NCBI GenBank assembly: GCA_002297965.1
Contig: DBLF01000115.1
Span: forward strand, 7,459-16,764
Direction: 5' to 3'
DNA length: 9,306 nucleotides
DNA from: Candidatus Segatella papionis
Lineage (GTDB): Bacteria; Bacteroidota; Bacteroidia; Bacteroidales; Bacteroidaceae
The notes beneath the pieces were generated by a model that saw only the letters and a program-made list of their open reading frames with translations, had not been told where the DNA came from and did not search any database. The position numbers were made by a program, and so were the translations under genes. This document shows, one piece after another, positions 1 through 5,286 of the stretch. Positions within the stretch are counted from its first letter, which is position 1. Each line of letters opens with the position of its first letter.

Positions 1-486
1 TGCACCGAGAAGCTGAGGCGACAAGGTAGCGTATGCCAAGGAGTTACGGTCTTTGCCTGGACTTCCCGATTCAATGAGAATGTGCCAGAATACACCATCC
101 ACGACTCCCTCACCCTCCCCATTGCCACCAATGCACAAGACGAGATAGTGGGAGCAGCCCTCACCATCCTCCGTGCTCGCTATCCGAAGCCGATGGCAGA
201 CAGTCGTCCTGACCGCCCCGGCATGGCGTTCCACTTCAAGAAGGCAGGCGTTATCCTCTGGCAAATCTCCCCCGACCATCCTCGCCAGCAAGACCTCTTC
301 GACCCCATCGACCGAACAAAGCAGAAAGCTCTGATGGAGGCCATCGACGCCATCAACCGCAAGAACGGTTACGGCACGATAAGACAAGCCGTGCAAGGCA
401 ATGGCTGCCGATTCGACTTGAAGCGAGAATACATGTCGAAGCGATACACCACGGACATTGACGAAATACTGAAAGTTAAAAGTTGA
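1..486 (+). CDS. umuC: DNA polymerase V catalytic subunit UmuC, C-terminal part (5' end outside window)
   Basis: This is the last 161 residues of a Y-family translesion polymerase, which copies damaged DNA during the SOS response. The frame is open from base 1, so the start and the catalytic palm and fingers lie outside the window; the GTG at 82 is internal. The opening residues (EKLRRQ, then VTVFAWTSRF) match the little-finger domain of E. coli UmuC. Next come FKKAGVILWQI, the clamp-binding pentapeptide QQDLF (286-300, fitting QxxLF), and a C-terminal DUF4113-like tail with GYGTIRQAVQG, LKREYMSKRYTT and a final LKVK, close to the UmuC ending. The stop codon lies inside a heptamer repeat. umuD follows 115 bases downstream, the reverse of the enterobacterial umuDC order. 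The family call is firm; no activity can be judged from this part alone. Confidence 0.95.
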   Translation, partial: CTEKLRRQGSVCQGVTVFAWTSRFNENVPEYTIHDSLTLPIATNAQDEIVGAALTILRARYPKPMADSRPDRPGMAFHFKKAGVILWQISPDHPRQQDLFDPIDRTKQKALMEAIDAINRKNGYGTIRQAVQGNGCRFDLKREYMSKRYTTDIDEILKVKS

Positions 487-523
487 TAGTTGACAGTTGA
501 TGATTGATGGTTGATGGTTTATA
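475..523 (+). repeat. Tandem heptamer repeat (GTTGATG type) over the umuC stop
   Basis: Seven consecutive 7-nt units can be read: GTTAAAA, GTTGATA, GTTGACA, GTTGATG, ATTGATG, GTTGATG, GTTTATA. The first unit and part of the second belong to the umuC reading frame, and the stop TGA (484-486) sits inside the second. The units are imperfect but stay in register over 49 bases. Confidence 0.8.
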
Positions 524-547
524 GAAAATCGTAAATTACACTCTTGC

Positions 548-575
548 TATAAACTATTAACTATAAATTATAAAC
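548..575 (+). repeat. Tandem heptamer repeat (TATAAAC type) upstream of umuD
   Basis: Four consecutive units can be read: TATAAAC, TATTAAC, TATAAAT, TATAAAC. The tract ends 26 bases before the umuD start. Its unit differs from the one at 475-523, but the period of seven is the same. I found no TAnnTTTG promoter element in the umuC-umuD spacer, so umuD is probably read from the umuC transcript. Confidence 0.8.
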
Positions 576-601
576 AAGCAAAAAAATATAACTAACAAAG
601 A

Positions 602-1066
602 ATGAACGACAATATAAAACTAACCATTCACCCTGCGGAAATCGGCGATAAGCTTCCGATTCCCCTAGCGGAACAAAGCGTAAAGGCAGGATTCCCTTCT
701 CCTGCGCAAGACTATATGGAGGGAGAGATAGACCTCAACGATGTGCTGGTTCGACATCGTGAGGCGACTTTCTATGTGCGAGTATCTGGCGACAGCATGC
801 GAGACGCCGGCATTCTCGACGGCGACCTTGCCGTGGTGGATAGGCAGATAGAGCCATCCAACGGAAACTTCGTGATTGCTTTCGTAGATGGCGAGTTCAC
901 CATCAAGCAATTCAAGATAGACGAGAGCGGCACATTCGGTTGGCTCATCCCTTGGAACAAGGACTACGCCCCAATCCGAGTAGATGAAACCAACCGCTTC
1001 ATGGTTTGGGGCGTAGTGACCTACGTGATTCATCAGTTCGTATCATCCACCCCTTTCGGACAATAA
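602..1066 (+). CDS. umuD: UmuD-type LexA-like self-cleaving peptidase (S24), DNA polymerase V subunit
   Basis: The 154-residue product is a member of the LexA/UmuD S24 family. RecA filaments trigger self-cleavage to UmuD', which joins UmuC as polymerase V. The cleavage site reads AGFPSP (Ala29-Gly30), at the position of Cys24-Gly25 in E. coli UmuD but with the Ala-Gly used by LexA. The nucleophile Ser65 lies in VSGDSM and the general base Lys102 in FTIKQF; their spacing of 37 residues equals Ser60-Lys97 of E. coli. There is no N-terminal helix-turn-helix, so this is UmuD and not a repressor. The ATG at 602 follows an A-rich leader with no clear Shine-Dalgarno sequence. The gene converges on the cupin gene, with only 22 bases between the stops and no obvious terminator hairpin. 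Confidence 0.93.
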   Translation: MNDNIKLTIHPAEIGDKLPIPLAEQSVKAGFPSPAQDYMEGEIDLNDVLVRHREATFYVRVSGDSMRDAGILDGDLAVVDRQIEPSNGNFVIAFVDGEFTIKQFKIDESGTFGWLIPWNKDYAPIRVDETNRFMVWGVVTYVIHQFVSSTPFGQ

Positions 1067-1088
1067 TCAGGATAATACATATCCGAGA

Positions 1089-1421
1089 TTAGTGATGCTC
1101 AGGCACGATGGCGAGATACACCAAGTCGTGGTCGGTGAGGTTCTCCATGTAATGCGAGTGGTTCATTGGGCAGTAGTGTACCTGTCCTACGTGAACCTCC
1201 TCCACGGTGTCATCGTAATGGAAAGTAGCAGTACCGCTTACCACATAGATAATCTCGCAGTTGCCCTCGTGGGTATGAAGGCCTGTTGATGCACCTGGAC
1301 GAAGTGTAGAGTACATAATCTTCACCTTGTCATCCACATAGTTGCGAGTATCGAGCTTACCCTGTCCACCCTTGAAGCCCTCCAAGTGAGCCTCAGCAAT
1401 TTTTTCAAAATCTATTACCAT
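1089..1421 (-). CDS. Small single-domain cupin protein
   Basis: A 110-residue cytoplasmic protein made of a single cupin_2-type beta-barrel, with no signal peptide. Cupin motif 1 (G-x5-H-x-H-x4-E-x6-G) is complete: Gly43, His49, His51, Glu56, Gly63. Motif 2 is Gly79-x5-Pro85, with Asn87 in place of the usual glycine, then His90 and Asn94. The expected metal ligands (His49, His51, Glu56, His90) are therefore all present, so it probably binds a metal ion. Substrate cannot be told from sequence: stand-alone cupins of this size include isomerases, dioxygenases and sugar- or metabolite-binding proteins. It is the last gene of a minus-strand group, 82 bases after the Nudix gene, with a heptamer repeat just before its ATG. 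Confidence 0.85.
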   Translation of the reverse strand: MVIDFEKIAEAHLEGFKGGQGKLDTRNYVDDKVKIMYSTLRPGASTGLHTHEGNCEIIYVVSGTATFHYDDTVEEVHVGQVHYCPMNHSHYMENLTDHDLVYLAIVPEHH

Positions 1422-1431
1422 AATTATTTAC

Positions 1432-1466
1432 TTAATGTTTAATGTATAATGTTTAGTGTTTACTTT
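1432..1466 (-). repeat. Tandem heptamer repeat (TTAATGT type) upstream of the cupin gene
   Basis: On the + strand five units can be read: TTAATGT, TTAATGT, ATAATGT, TTAGTGT, TTACTTT, the last one degenerate. In the sense of the genes this is an ACATTAA array lying 11-45 bases before the cupin ATG. It fills almost half of the 82-base Nudix-cupin spacer. Confidence 0.8.
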
Positions 1467-1503
1467 CTACTTATTAAAAACTAAAGGAGCTAGAAAGCCC
1501 TCA

Positions 1504-2052
1504 TTACTTCTCTAGGGCGAAAAACTTCCAGAGCGGAGCTGCCATGAGACTTTGCCACACTTCCCCTTTCTGGAGCATGTCGAAAACTTCCTGACGAGTG
1601 AAGATCCTCACCTCCACATCCTCTCCCTTGTCTAGATGCTGTTCGCTCTTCAGCTCCACATCTGTTGCCAAGAAGCAATGGGTGATGTTGGTGTGGGTGC
1701 TTGGGTTGGCGGAAATCTCCATCCACTTTTCCCAGTGTCCACCACCAAAGCCAGTCTCTTCCATCAGTTCTCGCTTGGCGGCATCCATAGGGTTCTCGCC
1801 CTTCTCTATCACTCCGGCGCAAAGCTCGTTTACCGTCTTGCCCAACGCATAGCGATACTGACGAACGAAGACAAACTTGCCTTCCTTCGTGATGGCGATG
1901 GTGTTCACCCAGTCGGGATACTCCAGCACATAATACTCGTCGATGATGGCCCCCGTAGGCAACTGCACCTTATCCACACGAGCCGTCATCCAAGGACGCT
2001 TCATCAGGTACTTCTGCGAAAGCGTCTTCCATTTCATATCTTTATCAGCCAT
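1504..2052 (-). CDS. Nudix hydrolase, ADP-ribose pyrophosphatase type
   Basis: A 182-residue soluble Nudix protein. The Nudix box G-x5-E-x7-RE-U-x-EE-x-G-U is perfect from Gly80 to Phe102 (E86, then RELMEETGF), giving the metal-binding glutamates. The residues before it (VFVRQYRYALGKTVNELCAG) resemble ADP-ribose/ADP-glucose pyrophosphatases of the NudF type, which split NDP-sugars to NMP and sugar phosphate. After the box come NPSTHTNITHCFLA and an acidic segment (DKGEDVEVR), as in that subgroup. The exact substrate is not fixed by sequence. The ATG at 2052 gives a natural N-terminus. The gene lies between the lysO pair and the cupin, all on one strand with short spacers, and so is probably cotranscribed with them. 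Confidence 0.92.
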   Translation of the reverse strand: MADKDMKWKTLSQKYLMKRPWMTARVDKVQLPTGAIIDEYYVLEYPDWVNTIAITKEGKFVFVRQYRYALGKTVNELCAGVIEKGENPMDAAKRELMEETGFGGGHWEKWMEISANPSTHTNITHCFLATDVELKSEQHLDKGEDVEVRIFTRQEVFDMLQKGEVWQSLMAAPLWKFFALEK

Positions 2053-2075
2053 AATCCTTTATCTTTTATTCATAT

Positions 2076-2110
2076 TTTTATCATTTATTATTTATCATTA
2101 ATTATTTATC
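2076..2110 (-). repeat. Tandem heptamer repeat (ATTTATC type) between lysO and the Nudix gene
   Basis: On the + strand five units can be read: TTTTATC, ATTTATT, ATTTATC, ATTAATT, ATTTATC. Two looser units (CTTTATC, TTTTATT at 2057-2070) lie next to it, shifted out of register. In gene sense it is a GATAAAT array. With the looser units it fills nearly all of the 60-base spacer before the Nudix ATG at 2052. Confidence 0.7.
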
Positions 2111-2112
2111 TC

Positions 2113-2715
2113 TTACCCCATCATGCACCACCATGTAACGAGGAAGGGCACGGAGAAATCCACCACGAAGCCATGGTAGATGGTAAGCGCCACATACCGC
2201 TGTCCCACGGTCTGCGAGATGATCGGTAAGGTGGTGTCCATCGTCGTGGCTCCTCCTGCAGAAATCGGTGCCAAGGGTCCGAAGAGTTTCGCCATCAAGG
2301 GTGCGCCCAAGAGCGTGAGCATCTCTCGGATGATGTTTGCCAAGAGGGCGATGGTTCCCAGTTCCGCTCCCCGATATTCCGTGATAAAGATGCTGGAGAG
2401 GGAATAATAGGCAAAACCACTATCCACCGCCAAGCAATCCGCAAGCGAGCGATGCATCAAGAGCCAAGCAGCCAAGGCTCCCATCCAAGACCCAAGAATC
2501 GTGACTATCGGGAGCAAAGCCAAGCGAGGATTGAGCGAGCGAACCTCCCTCTTCATATCGGGATTCAATCCGATGCCCAGTCCCACGAAAAGCAAGAGTC
2601 CACAGAGTGCCACGAAACTCACCCTGCTATCCAAGAGCCAAGCTGGCACCATCTCCATCCTGCCTGCCATCAAGCCGAGCACAAAGAATCCCACTACTAT
2701 CAAACTTCCCTTCAT
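2113..2715 (-). CDS. lysO: LysO-type lysine exporter, C-terminal half (separate gene)
   Basis: A 200-residue polytopic membrane protein matching the C-terminal two thirds of LysO (YbjE, DUF340/Lys_export), the L-lysine exporter of E. coli. Visible LysO features are LFVGLGIGLN, DSGFAYYSLSSIFITE (E. coli: SGFGWYSLSGILLTE), ANIIREM, GGATTMDTTLP and the final IYHGFVVDFSVPFL. About five or six hydrophobic segments can be seen, interrupted by the conserved polar motifs. The start overlaps the stop of the upstream half by four bases (ATGA) and has a strong Shine-Dalgarno sequence, so the two are translationally coupled. Together they give 301 residues against about 299 for the single-chain E. coli protein. 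The lysine substrate is inferred from the family. Confidence 0.88.
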   Translation of the reverse strand: MKGSLIVVGFFVLGLMAGRMEMVPAWLLDSRVSFVALCGLLLFVGLGIGLNPDMKREVRSLNPRLALLPIVTILGSWMGALAAWLLMHRSLADCLAVDSGFAYYSLSSIFITEYRGAELGTIALLANIIREMLTLLGAPLMAKLFGPLAPISAGGATTMDTTLPIISQTVGQRYVALTIYHGFVVDFSVPFLVTWWCMMG

Positions 2716-3017
2716 CGTTCAGCACCTCCCTTCACTATTTTCCAAAGTCCCCAAGCCAGCAAGCAACTACCCAACGTAGCCGCCACCGAAAGCCCCAGAG
2801 CCTCCACCCCAAGCGTAGGCAACGCCGAGATGATGCGGTCGTTGCTTCCCACCTCGATGCCGAGCAGGAAGAGCAAGAGCCAAATGAGCCAAGTGACGAA
2901 GCGTCCTTGCCATCTCGCCACTCCCCCCATCTTAGCCTCATCGCCCGCTAGAGCTTTCTTGCGAAGCAGATAGCCCGAGAGAATGCCCAGGAATATAAAG
3001 AGTATTACTATACACAT
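2712..3017 (-). CDS. lysO: LysO-type lysine exporter, N-terminal half (separate gene)
   Basis: A 101-residue membrane protein with three hydrophobic segments: about residues 2-18, 39-55 and 68-95. It matches the N-terminal DUF340 part of LysO. GILSGYLLRKK, WLIWLLLFLLGIEVGSND and GLSVAATLGSCLLAWGLW correspond to E. coli LIVGYLIPLR, MVYLILFFMGISLAF and the third helix. The chain then ends, and the rest of the exporter is in the next gene. The first residues (MCIVILFIFLG) form a membrane helix, so the ATG at 3017 is sound. A probable promoter lies about 100 bases upstream. The half alone lacks the conserved substrate-path motifs of the C-terminal part and is expected to act only as a partner of it. 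Confidence 0.85.
   Translation of the reverse strand: MCIVILFIFLGILSGYLLRKKALAGDEAKMGGVARWQGRFVTWLIWLLLFLLGIEVGSNDRIISALPTLGVEALGLSVAATLGSCLLAWGLWKIVKGGAER
2724..2729 (-). promoter_or_regulatory. Strong ribosome binding site for the C-terminal lysO gene
   Basis: In gene sense the sequence reads GGAGGT, within AGGGAGGTG, eight bases before the ATG at 2715. It lies inside the last codons of the upstream half. This is the clearest Shine-Dalgarno sequence in the window, where the other starts have none or weak ones. It fixes the start and supports independent initiation at the ATGA overlap. Confidence 0.75.
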
Positions 3018-3114
3018 TTTTCTATTTTAAAGAATTAACGATGCCTGTGTCGTGAATTAATGATATTACAAGAAGTACTTATCATTCATCTTACCGATTT
3101 TACGTTTTGCGCCG

Positions 3115-3145
3115 CTAAATTACAAAGAAAATCTGAGATTACCAA
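3115..3145 (-). promoter_or_regulatory. Probable Bacteroidota-type promoter for the lysO-Nudix-cupin group
   Basis: In gene sense the -7 element reads TAATTTAG (3115-3122), one mismatch from TAnnTTTG. The -33 element reads TTGG (3142-3145), and the spacer is 19 bases, as usual for the major Bacteroidota sigma factor. The predicted start near 3108 gives a leader of about 90 bases to the lysO ATG. I see no riboswitch-like fold in that leader, which is too short for the lysine riboswitch. Confidence 0.5.
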
Positions 3146-3338
3146 CTTTTCGTACTATTTTTTGATATATTGTTAGAGAAGTGAAAGCAATTGAGACTTT
3201 CCCTTAAATTTCAATAGAATTAAAAGAGCTTTTCTTTGGCATTATCAAATGTTACAGAAGAAATGAACCTATTTGCAGAAGTGCGAAAGGCAATCGCATA
3301 TTAAGCTGTTTAGGACACGGAAATCCACATCGAGAGCA
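3146..3338. other. Gene-free, probably decayed stretch
   Basis: This A+T-rich stretch lies between the lysO promoter and the end of the dehydrogenase remnant. It contains only very short open frames, the longest plausible one being a 13-codon frame at 3263-3304. I recognise no RNA, repeat or promoter here. Together with the lysO leader, the space without an intact gene spans 3018-3338, and the remnant and its flank extend it to 3903. Confidence 0.5.
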
Positions 3339-3577
3339 TCAAGAAACAAGGTGACGTTCCTCGGTAGGCACTTCCAATGGAGCCATCAGGCCATAACCTA
3401 CATTGTTGAACACCACATCGACATCATACTTAGAGAGCACATCAGCCACCACCTGCTTGATTTCAGCATGGTTGCTCACATCGAGCTTCACCACCTCCAC
3501 GTTAGGGAGCTGAGCCAAAGCCTCGCCCTTGGCGATGTTTCTCATTGTTGCGATAACTTTCCAGTCATTCTCGGCAT
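3339..3577 (-). pseudogene. Internal fragment of a short-chain dehydrogenase/reductase (SDR)
   Basis: About 75 residues of a classical SDR can be read, from AENDWKVIATMRN (second strand and helix of the Rossmann fold) through VVKLDVSN (the Asp that binds adenine) to DVVFNNVGYGLMAPLE (the NNAG motif, here NNVG). The N-terminal glycine-rich nucleotide motif (TGxxxGxG) is missing, and the frame stops soon after NNVGYG, before the catalytic Ser-Tyr-Lys. A complete SDR is about 250-280 residues, so this is a remnant deleted at both ends. It is fused out of frame to the piece described at 3578-3707. The combined 122-codon frame from the ATG at 3707 would make a chimeric peptide with no expected enzyme activity. 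Confidence 0.8.
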
Positions 3578-3707
3578 CTTGCCTTGATAAGATGTCACCT
3601 CGGCATCCTCCGTGAAGAGCTGCACTTGCCGGTCTATCTCCTTGGTATCGGCAAGGCTGGAAAAGGTATCCACCAAGTCCTTCAATGCCAAGCATTCCGC
3701 TCATCAT
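3578..3707 (-). pseudogene. Start of an NTF2/SnoaL-like gene, frameshifted and truncated
   Basis: In the frame of the ATG at 3707 this part encodes nothing recognisable. In the next frame, from the TTG at 3691, it reads ALKDLVDTFSSLADTKEI and then QLFTEDAEVTSYQGKM. This is the typical N-terminus of nuclear-transport-factor-2/SnoaL-like proteins (helix with LVD.....AD, then LFTxDA). The match breaks off near 3578, where the SDR fragment begins. Either a small indel near 3690 put the original ATG out of frame, or TTG was the start. Small SnoaL-like genes beside SDR genes are common in this phylum as I recall, so one deletion joining two neighbours is the simplest history. Confidence 0.65.
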
Positions 3708-3729
3708 CGCAACTCATTCTTTGGTGCTG

Positions 3730-3737
3730 CAAAATTA
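3730..3737 (-). promoter_or_regulatory. -7 promoter element of the decayed NTF2-SDR locus
   Basis: In gene sense this is TAATTTTG, a perfect match to TAnnTTTG, followed by CAGC. It lies about 22 bases before the ATG at 3707. No convincing -33 TTTG stands at the expected distance. The promoter seems to have outlived the gene it served. The rest of 3708-3903 contains no gene that I can see. Confidence 0.45.
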
Positions 3738-3882
3738 CGACTATTCTCGCTTCCACACTTTACATAAGTTCCCTTTTGGCTTTCACGATTTTCCGTTTTT
3801 ATTGTATTCAAGGCGAAAAAATGAAAAATAAAGGGAAAATATGTAACCAAATCTTTGAAGATTATTAGTAACATTGCTGTAT

Positions 3883-3918
3883 GCTACGGGGGCTCACTTG
3901 AATCTATCTACCCGTAGC
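3883..3918 (-). terminator. Possible stem-loop at the end of the efflux operon
   Basis: A perfect 8-bp inverted repeat, GCTACGGG (3883-3890) and CCCGTAGC (3911-3918), encloses a 20-base loop. It overlaps the tolC-like stop codon (3904-3906). No run of T follows on the minus strand, and the loop is long, so a classical intrinsic terminator is not established. It could instead protect the 3' end of the mRNA, or be chance. Confidence 0.35.
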
Positions 3919-5229
3919 CTGCAAATACTCACGTTTCTTCACTTCATAATTCGTAATGGACTCCACGTACTTGTCTCGGCTCTGCTGATAGAGTGTCTGG
4001 GCATCAAGCAGGTCGCTGATAGTAGAAGTGCCAGCCTGGTAGTAATCAGTGTTGAGACGAAGGTTCTCCTCACTCTGCGCAATACTCTCTTTGGCTATAT
4101 CCACCTGCTTGAAGGCATCATTCATATCATTCCAAGCCTTGCGCATTTTCACCATCAAAAGTTCACTCTTGTCTTGCTTGTCGTTGAGGGAGCTGGCTAT
4201 CTGAATCTTTTGGCGCTTCATGTCGTGCGAGCCACCCCACCAACTGCTGATAGGCACGGAGATGGTGAGCATACCGATGAGATTGTTTTGCGATTTATCC
4301 ATCACATTATTATAAAGGTATCCTGCACCCACGGCTACCGACGGCATGTTCTTGCCCACACTGAGTTTGTACTGTAGTTTGTCTGCCTCAATCTTTTTGT
4401 CGAGTAGCTGGTACTCGTTGGTTTGAGTGAGGGCTGACTCCGGCGACAGGTAATACTGTTGGGTATTTTCTGGGGCAGACAGGGATGACTGGACATCTAT
4501 AGCTTCCCCGGCGTGTCCCATCACTTGTGCCAACATATCGCAGATGGTGTGGAGGGAGTTCTCTACTTGTATTCTTGAAGTTCGAGTCTCGTTCTTGCGA
4601 AGTCGCACTTGCAGGAGGTCGTTGCGATTACGAATGCCCGCATCTACAGCGGCTTGCGCATCCTTCTCCACACTCACCAGCTGTTTGTCCACTTGGTCGA
4701 GCGTCTTCAACTTCTCCTTGAGCATTACAGCTTGCCAATAGTAATTCTCTGTATTCAGTCGAATTTCATTCTCTGACAAATTGCGCTGAAGTCGAGACAC
4801 GTCCTCGCCCACTTTAGCCATCTTGTTTCCATTGATGATTTGTCCTCCCGCAAATATGGGCTGCATCGCCGTCACTCCTGCACCGATTCCATTTTTGGCA
4901 AGCGACATGCTCTGGCCTCCCATATCCATCTGGAGCAAACCTCTGTTGGAGATAAAGCCGCCTCCCGTTGCCGAGACTGTAGGGAAATATTTGGTGAAAG
5001 CCTCCTTGCGCTGTTCCCCCGACATCTCAATTTGGTTATCGGCATTGCGAAGCGTAAGATTATTCTTTACAGCCTCATTGATGCACTCGTCCAAGGTATA
5101 AATCTTATTTTCATTCTTTATTACTACTTCAGTCGAAGCATTTGCGTTTGCCGTCGAAACATTTTGGGCAAGGGACGGTGCACTAACCGCCCCAGCCAAG
5201 ATTATATATAGATACTTTTTCATTTTCAT
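3904..5229 (-). CDS. TolC-family outer membrane efflux channel
   Basis: An outer-membrane factor of about 441 residues that forms the exit duct of a tripartite efflux system. It begins with a type I signal peptide (MKMKKYLYIILAG, then AVSAPSLAQ, with cleavage expected after SLA). There is no lipobox cysteine. Two OEP repeats follow: the first opens with YTLDECINEAVKNNLTLRNA, and the second lies near residues 260-440 with long amphipathic helices (ALTQTNEYQLLDKKIEADKL, KAWNDMNDAFKQVDIAKESI) and a family-typical YQAGTSTISDLLDAQTLYQQ. The frame could start at 5244, but that ATG lies within the heptamer repeat and would lengthen the signal peptide with DKN; 5229 or 5223 is likelier. It is the last gene of the MFP-RND-TolC operon. 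Substrate is unknown. Confidence 0.93.
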   Translation of the reverse strand: MKMKKYLYIILAGAVSAPSLAQNVSTANANASTEVVIKNENKIYTLDECINEAVKNNLTLRNADNQIEMSGEQRKEAFTKYFPTVSATGGGFISNRGLLQMDMGGQSMSLAKNGIGAGVTAMQPIFAGGQIINGNKMAKVGEDVSRLQRNLSENEIRLNTENYYWQAVMLKEKLKTLDQVDKQLVSVEKDAQAAVDAGIRNRNDLLQVRLRKNETRTSRIQVENSLHTICDMLAQVMGHAGEAIDVQSSLSAPENTQQYYLSPESALTQTNEYQLLDKKIEADKLQYKLSVGKNMPSVAVGAGYLYNNVMDKSQNNLIGMLTISVPISSWWGGSHDMKRQKIQIASSLNDKQDKSELLMVKMRKAWNDMNDAFKQVDIAKESIAQSEENLRLNTDYYQAGTSTISDLLDAQTLYQQSRDKYVESITNYEVKKREYLQATGR

Positions 5230-5239
5230 GTTTTTATCT

Positions 5240-5260
5240 AACATTCAAAATTCAACATTT
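5240..5260 (-). repeat. Tandem heptamer repeat (AACATTC type) between the RND and TolC genes
   Basis: On the + strand three units can be read: AACATTC, AAAATTC, AACATTT. A further ACATTC follows at 5264, out of register. The tract fills much of the spacer ahead of the TolC-type gene. Confidence 0.55.
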
Positions 5261-5286
5261 ATTACATTCAGCATGGCTTACGTCCA

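Noticed and set aside
82..486. GTG at 82 as the start of a separate 134-residue gene
   Set aside because: The frame is open upstream to base 1 and the residues before the GTG match the UmuC little-finger domain, so this is an internal codon.
665..1033. 122-codon minus-strand frame inside umuD
   Set aside because: Shadow of umuD, whose catalytic Ser-Lys pair and cleavage site are intact.
1497..1518. Inverted repeat GCCCT/AGGGC at the end of the Nudix gene
   Set aside because: Only five base pairs with a 12-base loop and no T-run in the right place; not enough for a terminator.
475..2110. Spacer repeats as CRISPR arrays
   Set aside because: The units are 7 nt, directly adjacent and without spacers, and no cas genes are present.
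1636..2229. 197-codon + strand frame over the Nudix gene and the lysO end
   Set aside because: It crosses two genes and the A/T-rich spacer and encodes no recognisable motif. The Nudix box on the other strand is perfect.
2452..2973. Open frames on the + strand opposite the two lysO genes
   Set aside because: Low-complexity translations rich in Ser, Pro and His with no recognisable domain; the minus strand encodes both clear LysO halves.
3183..3201. Inverted repeat GAAAG/CTTTC
   Set aside because: Five weak pairs in A/T-rich DNA, expected by chance.
3263..3304. 13-codon frame ATG...TAA in the gene-free stretch
   Set aside because: The peptide (MNLFAEVRKAIAY) looks slightly coding-like but is too short to assign, and has no clear ribosome binding site or promoter.
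3273..3587. 104-codon + strand frame over the SDR remnant
   Set aside because: No family resemblance; the opposite strand carries the SDR motifs LDVSN and NNVGYG.
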